Assembly: GCF_005116735.1 (NCBI RefSeq)
Contig: NZ_SWDB01000040.1
Span: 1-51,280, forward strand
DNA: 51,280 nt
Source of the DNA: Thalassotalea mangrovi
GTDB lineage: Bacteria; Pseudomonadota; Gammaproteobacteria; Enterobacterales; Alteromonadaceae
Direction of reading: 5' to 3'
The position numbers and the translations under genes were made by a program. This document shows positions 27,185 through 35,795 of this stretch, piece by piece (positions within the stretch are counted from its first letter, which is position 1; every line of letters begins with the position of its first letter). The notes beneath the pieces are model-generated. The model did not search any database. It was not told the origin of the DNA and was given only the letters and a program-made list of their open reading frames with translations.

Positions 27185-27970
27185 CTAATTAAAGTCCACT
27201 TGTCGATTATTTTTAAACGCTAAACTTGCCTGGATAAAGTCACGTCCCGTAAAAGCCTGATCAAACAGTTGACGGATCTCAGATTCACTGGCTATTGTCC
27301 GGCCACAGAGAAACCCCAGGGTGAGTTTCATTCCCTCTATCGATGTCCGGCTTGCAGCGCATAACTGCATCACCAGAGCATCAACCCTGGGTGTTAACTG
27401 TTCGCCAGTAACGCATTCGGTCAACAATCCCCACCGCATGGCGGTTGAACAATCAATGGACTTACCGGTAAAAAGTAACTCACGAGCTTTGGCGCTGCCC
27501 AAGGCGTCCACCAATCTGCGGGTGTCCTCTAATGAATACAGCAGCCCTAGTTTGGCGGGTGTAATAGCAAAGCACGCATCCGATGCCGCAATCCGAAAAT
27601 CACAGGCTAACGCAATTCCCATACCGCCGCCGACACAGTGGCCATTAATTGCGGCAATAGTCGGGCAGGACAATTGCTCGATTGCCAGTTGTGCTCGTTG
27701 CACTACCTCATTGTTGATTTGCATCCACTCACTGTCATCGATATGTGCTTGCAACTCTTTGATATCAGCGCCACTACAAAACGCTAGGTCGCCCACAGCA
27801 CTGACAACAGCTACTCTTGGTTTTATCTCCTGCTGTAGTTGCAGGCAATACTCCTCAAATTGACCCCACATGGCCTGGTTCATGGCATTATGTTTATCCG
27901 CCCTATCGATAATCATATGCGCAATCGTCTGCTCTCCCAGCTTGCTAAGCTCTAATCTTACCTTTGACAT
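27185..27970 (-). CDS. Enoyl-CoA hydratase/isomerase family protein
   Basis: A 261-residue crotonase-fold protein. The oxyanion-hole parts are present (AFCSGADIKELQ and GHCVGGGMGIALACDFRIA). In FAITPAKLGLLYSLEDTRRL the first catalytic Glu expected of hydratases appears replaced, so the protein may do another crotonase-type reaction rather than plain hydration. It is first in unit B and divergent from the aconitase-like genes at 28139 across 168 nt. Confidence 0.85.
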   Translation of the reverse strand: MSKVRLELSKLGEQTIAHMIIDRADKHNAMNQAMWGQFEEYCLQLQQEIKPRVAVVSAVGDLAFCSGADIKELQAHIDDSEWMQINNEVVQRAQLAIEQLSCPTIAAINGHCVGGGMGIALACDFRIAASDACFAITPAKLGLLYSLEDTRRLVDALGSAKARELLFTGKSIDCSTAMRWGLLTECVTGEQLTPRVDALVMQLCAASRTSIEGMKLTLGFLCGRTIASESEIRQLFDQAFTGRDFIQASLAFKNNRQVDFN

Positions 27971-28138
27971 TTATCATTAAGTCCTTGAGTTTTTCACGCT
28001 AAAGTGATGACTGTTTCGCTGCGCACTATTTGTTCGATTCATATCATTAAACCATGATAAATTGTTCAAGTACACGTTGATATTTTGCCCATTTGCGATA
28101 AAGCAAAACATGATAACAATGACCATTACAGGTGATAA

Positions 28139-29452
28139 ATGGCTGAAAATAAAGGCAACTTTGAGTCTTCCAATAAAACTCAAATCGACCGGCCGCAAAC
28201 CCTTGCACAAAAAATAATAGCCAATGCCAGTGGTAAGAAATATGTAACGCCCGGGGAAATTGTTACCTGTCAGCTGGACCTGGTTTTAATGCATGACTCT
28301 TCTGGCCCTCGCCGGGTAAAGTCTCGTCTGGAGGAACTTGGCGCGACAATTTTTGATCCCCAAAAAGTCGTGCTGGTAAGCGATCATTTCGTTCCCGCAA
28401 CCGATCCGGAAAGCGCAGAGATACTGGCGCTGACCAGACGTTGGGCAGATGAAAATCAAATTGCCCATTTTTACGATATGCAGGGTATTTGCCACGTGAT
28501 GTTACCCCAGCAGGGGCATTTGAAACCGGGCATGTTTTTGGTCGGAGGCGATTCTCATTCGCCAACGGGCGGAGCATTTGGCACCTTTATGGTAGGTATC
28601 GGCGCAACGGAAATGACCGGCGTCCTGGCTACCGGAGAAATTTGGATAAAAGTGCCGGAAACCATCCGTGTTAATTGGGATGGCGAATTACCAAAAGGCT
28701 GCAGCGCGAAAGATATCATGCTGTTTTTATGTAAAAAGCTGGGCATGAATAACAACTATAAAGTGATTGAATATGCAGGAAGTACGATTGCCAATATGTC
28801 GATGTATGAGCGTATGGTGCTTTGCAATATGTCCGCAGAACTCGGCGCGAAAACAGGTATTATTGCGGCCGATGAGAAAACCCTTACCTGGATAAAAGAT
28901 ACCGGTCAGGACGTGGCTAAAGACGCGTTAAACTGGCAAAGCGACGAAGATGCTAACTATGCTAGGGTCTATCACTTTGATGCTAATGAACTCATCCCTC
29001 AGGTGGCAGCGCCTCACTCGCCGGAAAATACACATCCGGCTAATAGCTTTGAGCAGGTAACCATTCATCAGGCATATATTGGTGCCTGTACCGGTGCAAA
29101 ACTGTCCGACTTACATATGGCTGCCGAAATATTGAAAGGAAAAAAAGTCGCTCCAGGTACGCGTTTATTGATTGCCCCGGCATCGGCAAAAACCACAGAA
29201 TGGGCAGCGAAAGATGGCACCCTGTCCATTTTGACCGAAGCGGGCGCCATTATTTTACCGACCGGTTGTGGAGCATGTGCCGGAATGGGCGCAGGCGCGA
29301 TTGCCAATGGTGAAAACTGTATATCCTCCACTTCCAGAAACTTTAAAGGCCGTATGGGATCACCGGATTCCAATGTCTATCTCGGCTCACCATACACCGT
29401 TGCAGCGAGCGCCATTGCCGGTGTAATCGCAGATCCCAGAGACTACTTATAA
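28139..29452 (+). CDS. Aconitase-family (LeuC/DmdA-like) large subunit
   Basis: 437 residues. The [4Fe-4S] ligands are visible as one Cys in YIGACTGAK and two in LPTGCGACAGMGAG, and GGDSHSPTGGAFGTFMVGIGATEM is the usual substrate/cluster region. The small subunit follows 9 nt downstream. No leuA or leuB is nearby and a methylisocitrate-lyase-type gene comes next, so leucine synthesis is unlikely; a substituted-malate dehydratase such as the dimethylmaleate hydratase (DmdAB) of nicotinate fermentation is a better analogy. AGGTGATAA precedes the ATG. Confidence 0.88.
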   Translation: MAENKGNFESSNKTQIDRPQTLAQKIIANASGKKYVTPGEIVTCQLDLVLMHDSSGPRRVKSRLEELGATIFDPQKVVLVSDHFVPATDPESAEILALTRRWADENQIAHFYDMQGICHVMLPQQGHLKPGMFLVGGDSHSPTGGAFGTFMVGIGATEMTGVLATGEIWIKVPETIRVNWDGELPKGCSAKDIMLFLCKKLGMNNNYKVIEYAGSTIANMSMYERMVLCNMSAELGAKTGIIAADEKTLTWIKDTGQDVAKDALNWQSDEDANYARVYHFDANELIPQVAAPHSPENTHPANSFEQVTIHQAYIGACTGAKLSDLHMAAEILKGKKVAPGTRLLIAPASAKTTEWAAKDGTLSILTEAGAIILPTGCGACAGMGAGAIANGENCISSTSRNFKGRMGSPDSNVYLGSPYTVAASAIAGVIADPRDYL

Positions 29453-29461
29453 GGAAATATT

Positions 29462-29965
29462 ATGGACAACCCGTTGACCGGTAGTGCCTGGGTTTATGGC
29501 GATAACATTGATACCGATTTATTAGCTCCTGGCGCATACATGAAAGCAAACCTGAATGAATTGGCCAGCCATTGCCTGGAAGCCATTGACCGGGAATTTG
29601 CATCACACGTAAAAGCTGGCGATATCGTAATTGGCGGTGATGCTTTTGGTATTGGCTCTTCGCGAGAGCAAGCCGCACAAGCTTTGGTCGAGCTCGGTGT
29701 TGCTGCTGTTGTTGCAAAATCTTTCGCCCGAATTTTTTATCGTAACGCACTAAATTTAGGATTACCGGTTTTGGTCTGTCCGCAATTAGAGGACATCGAG
29801 AAAGGCGACAACATCAGTGTCGACCCGGTGGCCGGCAAAGTGATGAATCATAGTAAGGGTCAAAGTTTTGATTGTGAGCCCATTCCGCCTGAGCTAATGA
29901 CCATAGTCAACGCTGGTGGATTAATGTCGTATTTGAAAGATAAATTCTCAAGAGAGAGCCGGTAA
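29462..29965 (+). CDS. Aconitase-family (LeuD/DmdB-like) small subunit
   Basis: 167 residues, the swivel domain of the split dehydratase. WVYGDNIDTDLLAPGAYM and GGDAFGIGSSREQAAQAL are diagnostic; the GSSREQ loop binds the substrate carboxylate. It pairs with the large subunit just upstream. Its substrate should be a C2/C3-substituted malate or maleate, by analogy. Confidence 0.9.
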   Translation: MDNPLTGSAWVYGDNIDTDLLAPGAYMKANLNELASHCLEAIDREFASHVKAGDIVIGGDAFGIGSSREQAAQALVELGVAAVVAKSFARIFYRNALNLGLPVLVCPQLEDIEKGDNISVDPVAGKVMNHSKGQSFDCEPIPPELMTIVNAGGLMSYLKDKFSRESR

Positions 29966-29973
29966 CCAATTTA

Positions 29974-30085
29974 GGACACCCAGAATTTTCATCAATCTTC
30001 AAAAAATAAGATTTTGGGACACCCGCAATATACGAGTTGCTGGCTTTGGGACAGTTAAAAATAGATCGCTTACTTTGGGACACCC
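29974..30085 (+). repeat. GGACACCC repeat cluster 3 in leader of lyase gene
   Basis: Three same-strand exact cores at 29974-29981, 30017-30024 and 30078-30085, with a truncated one (TTTGGGACAG) at 30046. They fill the 140-nt gap between the small subunit and the lyase ATG at 30106, so they are probably transcribed in the operon mRNA. Confidence 0.85.
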
Positions 30086-30105
30086 CTAAATTAATGGGAA
30101 TTAAC

Positions 30106-30975
30106 ATGCACGCACAAAGCCTTCGGCAATTAATAGCAAAACCAGAAATCCTCGTTGCACCAGGAGGATACGACGCGCTAAGTGCGGTGCTGATAGAGCA
30201 AGCCCAGTTCGATGCTATGTATTTGTCGGGCGCTTCAATAGCTTACACACGATTTGGACGCCCTGATATTGGATTGGTTTCCATGAATGAAGTGGCAGAT
30301 GTGATTTCGCAAATCCGTGAACGAACCGAGTTACCTTTAATAGTCGATGCTGATACTGGTTTTGGCAACGCCATAAATGTGCAGCGCACCGTGCGATTGT
30401 TTGAACGCTGCGGAGCATCGGCTATTCAGATCGAAGATCAGCAAATGCCAAAGCGCTGTGGGCACCTCAAAGGTAAAACCTTAGTTAGTAAGGATGATAT
30501 GGTCGGTAAAATTCAATCTGCCATTGACGCCCGGATGAATGAGCAAACCATGATAGTTGCTCGCACCGATGCAATCGCAGTGGAAGGGTTTGATTCTGCG
30601 ATAGAGCGAGCCGTGGCTTATTACCAGGCCGGTGCAGATATGCTCTTCATCGAGGCTCCTGAAAGCCATCAACAAATGTTAGCGATGAATGAACTTTTTA
30701 GCGGCAAAATTCCGCTGCTCGCCAACATGGTCGAAGGCGGTTCAACTCCCATAGAATCAGCTACCTACCTTAAGAACATGGGCTACTCATTAGTATTATT
30801 CCCCGGAGCTCTGGTTAGAGCTCACGCCTTTATGGCCCAGGAGTTTTTATCTTCACTTAAACAAAGTGGCAACACCAAACCTTTTCAATCCAAAATGCTA
30901 AACCTTACTCAACTTAACGAATTGTTAGGTACAGATGACATACTGGCAAACGGCCGTAAATATCAGGGCAGATAA
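30106..30975 (+). CDS. Isocitrate lyase/PEP mutase family lyase
   Basis: 289 residues of the methylisocitrate lyase/PEP mutase superfamily: DADTGFG (metal Asp81/Asp83), IQIEDQQMPKRCGH with the catalytic KRCGH loop at 116-120. Such enzymes cleave substituted malates or isocitrates into a keto acid and a carboxylic acid; dimethylmalate lyase and oxaloacetate decarboxylase are alternatives. An in-frame ATG at 30037 would run through a repeat; GGGAATTAAC before the ATG at 30106 decides the start. It follows the split dehydratase, which could make its substrate. Confidence 0.88.
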   Translation: MHAQSLRQLIAKPEILVAPGGYDALSAVLIEQAQFDAMYLSGASIAYTRFGRPDIGLVSMNEVADVISQIRERTELPLIVDADTGFGNAINVQRTVRLFERCGASAIQIEDQQMPKRCGHLKGKTLVSKDDMVGKIQSAIDARMNEQTMIVARTDAIAVEGFDSAIERAVAYYQAGADMLFIEAPESHQQMLAMNELFSGKIPLLANMVEGGSTPIESATYLKNMGYSLVLFPGALVRAHAFMAQEFLSSLKQSGNTKPFQSKMLNLTQLNELLGTDDILANGRKYQGR

Positions 30976-31879
30976 ATTGACATTAGATACCCAGCATAAA
31001 CGACAACTTGGCCCAGTGCTTGGGGCGACGTTGGTTTGCAACAATCTTGATGAAGTGGTTCAAGCTTATTGCCAACAGTTACATTTTTCAGTTGTCGCTG
31101 ATTCATTTGTTAAAGAGAGCGAATCAAATTTTTGGGGTGTCCCGAAATTATTAGGTGCGAGAATCGTCATCTTGGCAGCAAGTAATAAAGACGCGTGGTT
31201 ACGGGTTATTGAAGATGTTGACGCCAAACCGGAAAACTCTTTGCTTACCCATGGTTGGATGGCGATGGAAGTAAATGTCGGAGACGTTGACGCCGTCGCT
31301 CAAGGATTAGGCGCAGAGTTTACCGTAGTTGGGCCACCTGCTTTCTTGCAAATGAGTGATGCTATCAAAGCGATGCAGGTTGTTGGTCCTGCCGGTGAGC
31401 TAAGTTATTTAACCCAAATACTAAAACCTGTACCGCCTTTTGAGTTGCCAATGACACAGAAAAAATCAGGTTCGTTGTTTATCCCTGTTCTATCAACACC
31501 AGATCGTGCTGCAACACTAGACTTTTACGAAAGCCTTCACCATGCCGACAAGGGGTTACAATTCTCGACAAAAGTTACGGTTTTGAACAAAGCCTGGGGG
31601 TTAGACATTGAAAATCAATTTGATATTGCAACCCTGCAACTGGCTGGAAATACGTTATTTGAAATAGACGAGGTACCGCATGCAGAGCCTCGTACAGTAC
31701 CTGGTGAATCGCTTCCGGCGGGGATATCCATCATCACAATAAAGGTTGAAGATATCGATCGTATGTCTGCATTGACCCAAAAAAAACCTTGCGAGATTGA
31801 TAGTCCATATTTGGGTGATTGTCGTGCCATATTGTTAAGGGGCCCCTCGGGGGAATTTCTTGAATGTGTGGGCAAGTAG
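30935..31879 (+). CDS. Two-module VOC family protein
   Basis: 314 residues with two VOC repeats: the first begins LGPVLGATLVCNNLDEVVQAYCQQL, the second SLFIPVLSTPDRAATLDFYESL and ends PSGEFLECVG. It may be an isomerase, dioxygenase-like or ring-cleaving metalloenzyme; metal ligands cannot be assigned with confidence. With the ATG at 30935 it overlaps the lyase gene by 41 nt; a TTG at 30977 (after CAGGGCAGATAAA) would avoid the overlap. A GGGTGTCC repeat at 31135 lies inside the coding region (residues near NFWGVPKLLG). Confidence 0.8.
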   Translation: MTYWQTAVNIRADKLTLDTQHKRQLGPVLGATLVCNNLDEVVQAYCQQLHFSVVADSFVKESESNFWGVPKLLGARIVILAASNKDAWLRVIEDVDAKPENSLLTHGWMAMEVNVGDVDAVAQGLGAEFTVVGPPAFLQMSDAIKAMQVVGPAGELSYLTQILKPVPPFELPMTQKKSGSLFIPVLSTPDRAATLDFYESLHHADKGLQFSTKVTVLNKAWGLDIENQFDIATLQLAGNTLFEIDEVPHAEPRTVPGESLPAGISIITIKVEDIDRMSALTQKKPCEIDSPYLGDCRAILLRGPSGEFLECVGK

Positions 31880-31890
31880 CAAAGCAGCTT

Positions 31891-32916
31891 TTAGTGTTTA
31901 TACAAATTACTCCCTCCATGCTTTTTGCACCATTTCCGCCCTGTCAGCAAAGCCCACTTTCTTAATCTATCACTAGATCCTGCCGCTAACCTGAAATGGT
32001 AATTAAACTTGTGGATTAATTGTTGCCAGTAATTTTCATCAATCTGAAAGCGCATAAATATTGGCTGAATATGCTTTGGAATTTCGCCAGTTTTATCGTC
32101 ACGCTTTGAACATGCACTCCAGTCTACCAATTCAATATAATCCAACAGATTAAACGGTAGCCCTTTTTGTTCTTTTGAGCTTGTACGGTAATTTGCAAAG
32201 GGACTTAATTCATTTGGCTGCTGTCGGTGCGCAACTTCACTATCAATGACATTATCTTCCACAAACCGGGTATTGCGTGCTAGAGCTTTAATTCTGCGTT
32301 GAATTGAAGTGAAATCTGAGTTTTCCGGAGTTGTCGAAATGCCCGCCCTAATAGGGTTTAGGTCTACATATGTCATGCAAGTCAGTAATGCGGCTTCATC
32401 AAGCAAAGCCTGGGATTTATAGCGACCTTCCCAAAACCTGCCTGTACATTCGTCTTCTTGATTTGCCCGGATTGCTATATATTGATTCAGGCACTGCATA
32501 TACCAACCCAAATCATAAAGCCTTTTTCGCCATTCTTTGATGACTTCTGCAACAAAAGAATCCGGTTCTAACTGATTTACTGGGGTGTTTAACCAATCAC
32601 GAACAAGAGAATGCCCTCGAAACAGGCGCATCCATCGTATTGCAACGTCACGATCGGATAAATTCTGTGCTCGGTTTCTATCGATGTGCAATACCAAGTG
32701 ATAGTGATTGCTCATGATCGCGTATGCACAAATATCAATGCAAAATATCGTAGAGAGCTGAAAAATTTTATCGACTAACCATTGCTTGCGGTGGTTAAAG
32801 TCCTTCTTTGTCAGCTCATCCAGACCGCACAAATAAGCCCTGCGCACGCATCGACTAATCACATGATAGTAGGGTGTGGCACCCAGATTTACTATATCCT
32901 TTCGCGCTTGTGTCAT
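31891..32916 (-). mobile_element. REP-associated tyrosine transposase (Y1/IS200-like, RAYT)
   Basis: An intact 341-residue open reading frame. The HUH nuclease motif is SNHYHLVLH (HYH at 71-73) and the likely catalytic Tyr is Tyr146 in NQYIAIRAN, followed by the typical GRFWEGRYKSQALLDEAALLTCMTYVDLNPIRAGI. No terminal structure of an IS200/IS605 element was found; instead the gene lies in a dense part of the GGACACCC repeats, as expected for a RAYT serving a REP family. The ATG at 32916 is used rather than the TTG at 32919. It converges on the VOC gene (11-nt gap). Confidence 0.9.
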
Positions 32917-33207
32917 CAATTCAACTTAGTAATGAATTACATGGTTTAATTTTAGCGGCCGGATTTAAGGTCATTATTTGCAAAGGTTATTTTTAGTGAG
33001 TATCCACAATTGAAAAGTCGCAATGCCTTGCAATTTGATTTAAAAGTTGCGCGCGATTTAACCAGATTTTTTGTACGGCATCAACACTGCAAAAATATCC
33101 GGGTGTCCCAAAATTTTGGCTAGGAAACCAAAGCGGTTTAAAACCGAAAATTTAATAGCAAAAAGCCTTTAAAACGGAAAATATTAGGGTGAGCGAATCC
33201 TCGGTTT
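32917..33207. other. Gap upstream of transposase with repeat and small palindrome
   Basis: No gene. It holds an exact GGGTGTCC core at 33101-33108 followed by CAAAATTTTGG, and a perfect palindrome CGGTTT-A-AAACCG at 33134-33146. The left part should contain the promoter of the transposase gene, but none could be assigned. Confidence 0.6.
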
Positions 33208-34398
33208 CTACTTCATGGATTTGTCTTTGTAACGGGCATTAAATTCGTCGCTATGCTCACCAACACCTGGAGGGGCGAGGTTATATTCAATCTTAGATTT
33301 GGAAAACTTTACTGGGTTACCAACCTGTGGGATCGTCCCGTATATAGGGTGTTCCAGCTCAAATTGGATATGACGATGCTTCAGTTGAGGGTTGTCAAAA
33401 ACCTTATCCAAGGTATTAATTGGGCCGCATGGAACATGGGCGGCCGAAAGATGTTCTAGCCAAAATTCCAGGGGCTGGTTTAAAAGACGATTTTCGAGAA
33501 AATTGATCAATATGTCACGATGCTCAACCCTGTCAGCATTGGTCATAAAACGAGGGTCACTCGGTAATTCAGGACACCCCAAAATATCGCAACACGCTCG
33601 AAATTGTTTATCATTACCGACAGCCAATAGCATGTGTCCATTTTGAACTTTCATCGCTTGATATGGAACGATATTTGGATGTGCAGTTCCTAATCGCGAA
33701 GGCACTTCTCCGGAGACCAAATAGTTACTTGCCTGGTTTGCTAACCACGAAACCTGGGTGTCCAGTAACGCCAAATCGATGTGTTGACCTTCACCGGTTT
33801 TATCGCGATGATGCAACGCCGCTAATATGCCGGATACGGCATACATACCTGTCATTAAATCAGCAACCGCGACACCAACTTTTTGCGGGCCACCGCCTGG
33901 TAAATCATCCCGTTCACCAGTCAGGCTCATCAACCCCCCCATACCCTGAATCATGGCATCATAGCCAGCACGATTGGCATACGGACCTGATTGCCCAAAT
34001 CCTGTTATCGAACAATATATCAAGCGAGGGTTCACAGTTTGCAAAGAAGCGTAATCTAAACCGTACTTTTCAAGGCCACCGACTTTATAGTTTTCAACCA
34101 CAATATCCGCTTCTTTAGCCATCTCGCGCAACATACTTTGCCCTTCGTCAGAGGTAATATCTACACAGATAGATTTTTTCCCACGATTGGCACTGAGATA
34201 ATAGGCTGACATCCCAGCTTCTTTACCCGAATCACCATTTAGATACGGGGGTCCCCAATGACGGGTATCGTCACCTGCACCAGGTCGCTCAATCTTCCAG
34301 ACATCTGCACCATAATCGGCCAAAACCTGAGTTGCCCAGGGTCCCGCCAGTATCCGGCTTAAATCAAGTACTTTAACTCCCGTCAATGGTCCAGCCAT
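33208..34398 (-). CDS. CaiB/BaiF family type III CoA-transferase (C)
   Basis: 396 residues; VKVLDLSRILAGPWATQVLADYGADVWKIERPGAGDDTR is a very typical N-terminus and the expected catalytic Asp is Asp180 in GVAVADLMTGM. GGGGAAGTT precedes the ATG. It is the last gene of the five-gene unit D operon, 8 nt after the amidase. Two GGACACCC cores (33572 and 33756) lie inside the gene without breaking the frame; the first also has the repeat's AT-rich flanks. The acid substrate is unknown. Confidence 0.9.
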   Translation of the reverse strand: MAGPLTGVKVLDLSRILAGPWATQVLADYGADVWKIERPGAGDDTRHWGPPYLNGDSGKEAGMSAYYLSANRGKKSICVDITSDEGQSMLREMAKEADIVVENYKVGGLEKYGLDYASLQTVNPRLIYCSITGFGQSGPYANRAGYDAMIQGMGGLMSLTGERDDLPGGGPQKVGVAVADLMTGMYAVSGILAALHHRDKTGEGQHIDLALLDTQVSWLANQASNYLVSGEVPSRLGTAHPNIVPYQAMKVQNGHMLLAVGNDKQFRACCDILGCPELPSDPRFMTNADRVEHRDILINFLENRLLNQPLEFWLEHLSAAHVPCGPINTLDKVFDNPQLKHRHIQFELEHPIYGTIPQVGNPVKFSKSKIEYNLAPPGVGEHSDEFNARYKDKSMK

Positions 34399-34406
34399 AA
34401 CTTCCC

Positions 34407-35765
34407 CTATCTGCTCGACAGCATCTCAGTAATCGAAGATGGTAAATAATATTTAAAGCCACTTTGCTGTTGCCATTGAATCGCAAGATTTAACAACTCG
34501 TAGTCGTGGTCTTGTTTGCCGATAAGTTGCATACCACAAGGCAAACTGTCCGTTAACATCGGCAGAGATACAGCCGGCAGCCCTGCGTGGTTGGCCAAAC
34601 TGGTGAAATCCGCTTGATTAACCGGAACAGACTCATTCATCGCAAAGGCCCTTTGAGGAGTCGTAGGCATCAGCAAATAATCGCCTTGGTTAAAAAGCAT
34701 TCGGGTATATGGAATGGCATTATTCGTCGTTTGTTCGGCTTTTATCACATCCATAGGAGTCTTACTGTCGATAAATCCGAGAAGTGACGTCAAATAAGGT
34801 GAAAACAATTCGGGCGTTTGTTCCCATGCCTGTTGGTGTGTGCATCGCATTTCCGCTTCACATAAAATCAGACCATGGCGGCGAACGGCGGAAAAATCAT
34901 AATCACTAATATCAACATGTCGAATCGTGCAGCCCATATCAACAAACACATCAATATTGCGATTAAAGTCAGATAAAACACCGTCTTCAACACCCAAGTT
35001 CTCAAGACTTTCTGGAACCAGCAGCACTGGCATAGTGTCTTGAGGTGAAGATTTAAACTGAATATTTCTTGAATCCGCTGCCTTGTTATCGAAGCCCTGC
35101 ATTAGGTTAAATGCCAATAACAGATCTTCGGCGCTTCTTGCCAAAGGACCAATATTATCTAGTGAAGTCGCGCACGGTACACTGCCGCGGTTACTCACCG
35201 CGCCTCGGCTTGGTTTAAAACCAAAAACACCACAATAAGATGCGGGAATGCGCACTGAGCCCATGGTATCGGTGCCAAGCGCGATGCTACAAAGACCCGC
35301 AGCGACAGCAGCCGCGCTGCCACCAGAAGATCCGCCCGGAGTTAAATCTAATTGCCAGGGGTTATAACAATTGCCGTAATGGGAGTTGTGATTAGACGCC
35401 CCTAACGCCCCCTCATGCATATTGAGTTTTGCATTTAATGTAGCACCGGACGCCCGCAACCTGGAGACACAAAACGAATCTGAAATCGCTTGATTATCGC
35501 GAAGATATTCAAGACCCGCAGTAGTATTAAATCCGGCTACATCGATATTTTCTTTTACCCCTATTGATATGCCAGCTAACGGTTTTTGTTCATCATCGAC
35601 GAATTTATCATTTGCATACTGGGTAACAGCGTTGATTGCCGGATTTAGTTTTTCAAAGGCAAATTGTTGGATGTCCCCTAATTCACGAGCACTCAATTTG
35701 CCTGACTTGATCAACGATATTTGCTCACTGGCGCTTAGAGCCAACAATTCCTGTTCCGCGAACAT
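34407..35765 (-). CDS. Amidase signature family amidohydrolase
   Basis: 452 residues with the Ser-cisSer-Lys triad: Lys71 in GISIGVKENIDVAG, the cis-Ser in LTPGGSSGGSAAA (146-147) and the nucleophile Ser170 in LGTDTMGSVRIPASYCG. It hydrolyses a linear amide to acid plus ammonia. GAGGAG lies upstream of the ATG. Its place between a PaaK-like ligase and a CoA-transferase suggests that it frees a carboxylate which is then activated with CoA. Amidases of this family also act on half-amides, which would suit an imide pathway (inference). Confidence 0.92.
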   Translation of the reverse strand: MFAEQELLALSASEQISLIKSGKLSARELGDIQQFAFEKLNPAINAVTQYANDKFVDDEQKPLAGISIGVKENIDVAGFNTTAGLEYLRDNQAISDSFCVSRLRASGATLNAKLNMHEGALGASNHNSHYGNCYNPWQLDLTPGGSSGGSAAAVAAGLCSIALGTDTMGSVRIPASYCGVFGFKPSRGAVSNRGSVPCATSLDNIGPLARSAEDLLLAFNLMQGFDNKAADSRNIQFKSSPQDTMPVLLVPESLENLGVEDGVLSDFNRNIDVFVDMGCTIRHVDISDYDFSAVRRHGLILCEAEMRCTHQQAWEQTPELFSPYLTSLLGFIDSKTPMDVIKAEQTTNNAIPYTRMLFNQGDYLLMPTTPQRAFAMNESVPVNQADFTSLANHAGLPAVSLPMLTDSLPCGMQLIGKQDHDYELLNLAIQWQQQSGFKYYLPSSITEMLSSR

Positions 35766-35795
35766 AGGCGGGTGCTCCTCTGTTGTTCCTGGCGG

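Noticed and set aside
28139-29965. Leucine biosynthesis leuCD
   Set aside because: No leuA or leuB nearby, and the next gene is a PEP-mutase-type lyase in a catabolic island; a specialised hydratase is more likely, although family membership is the same.
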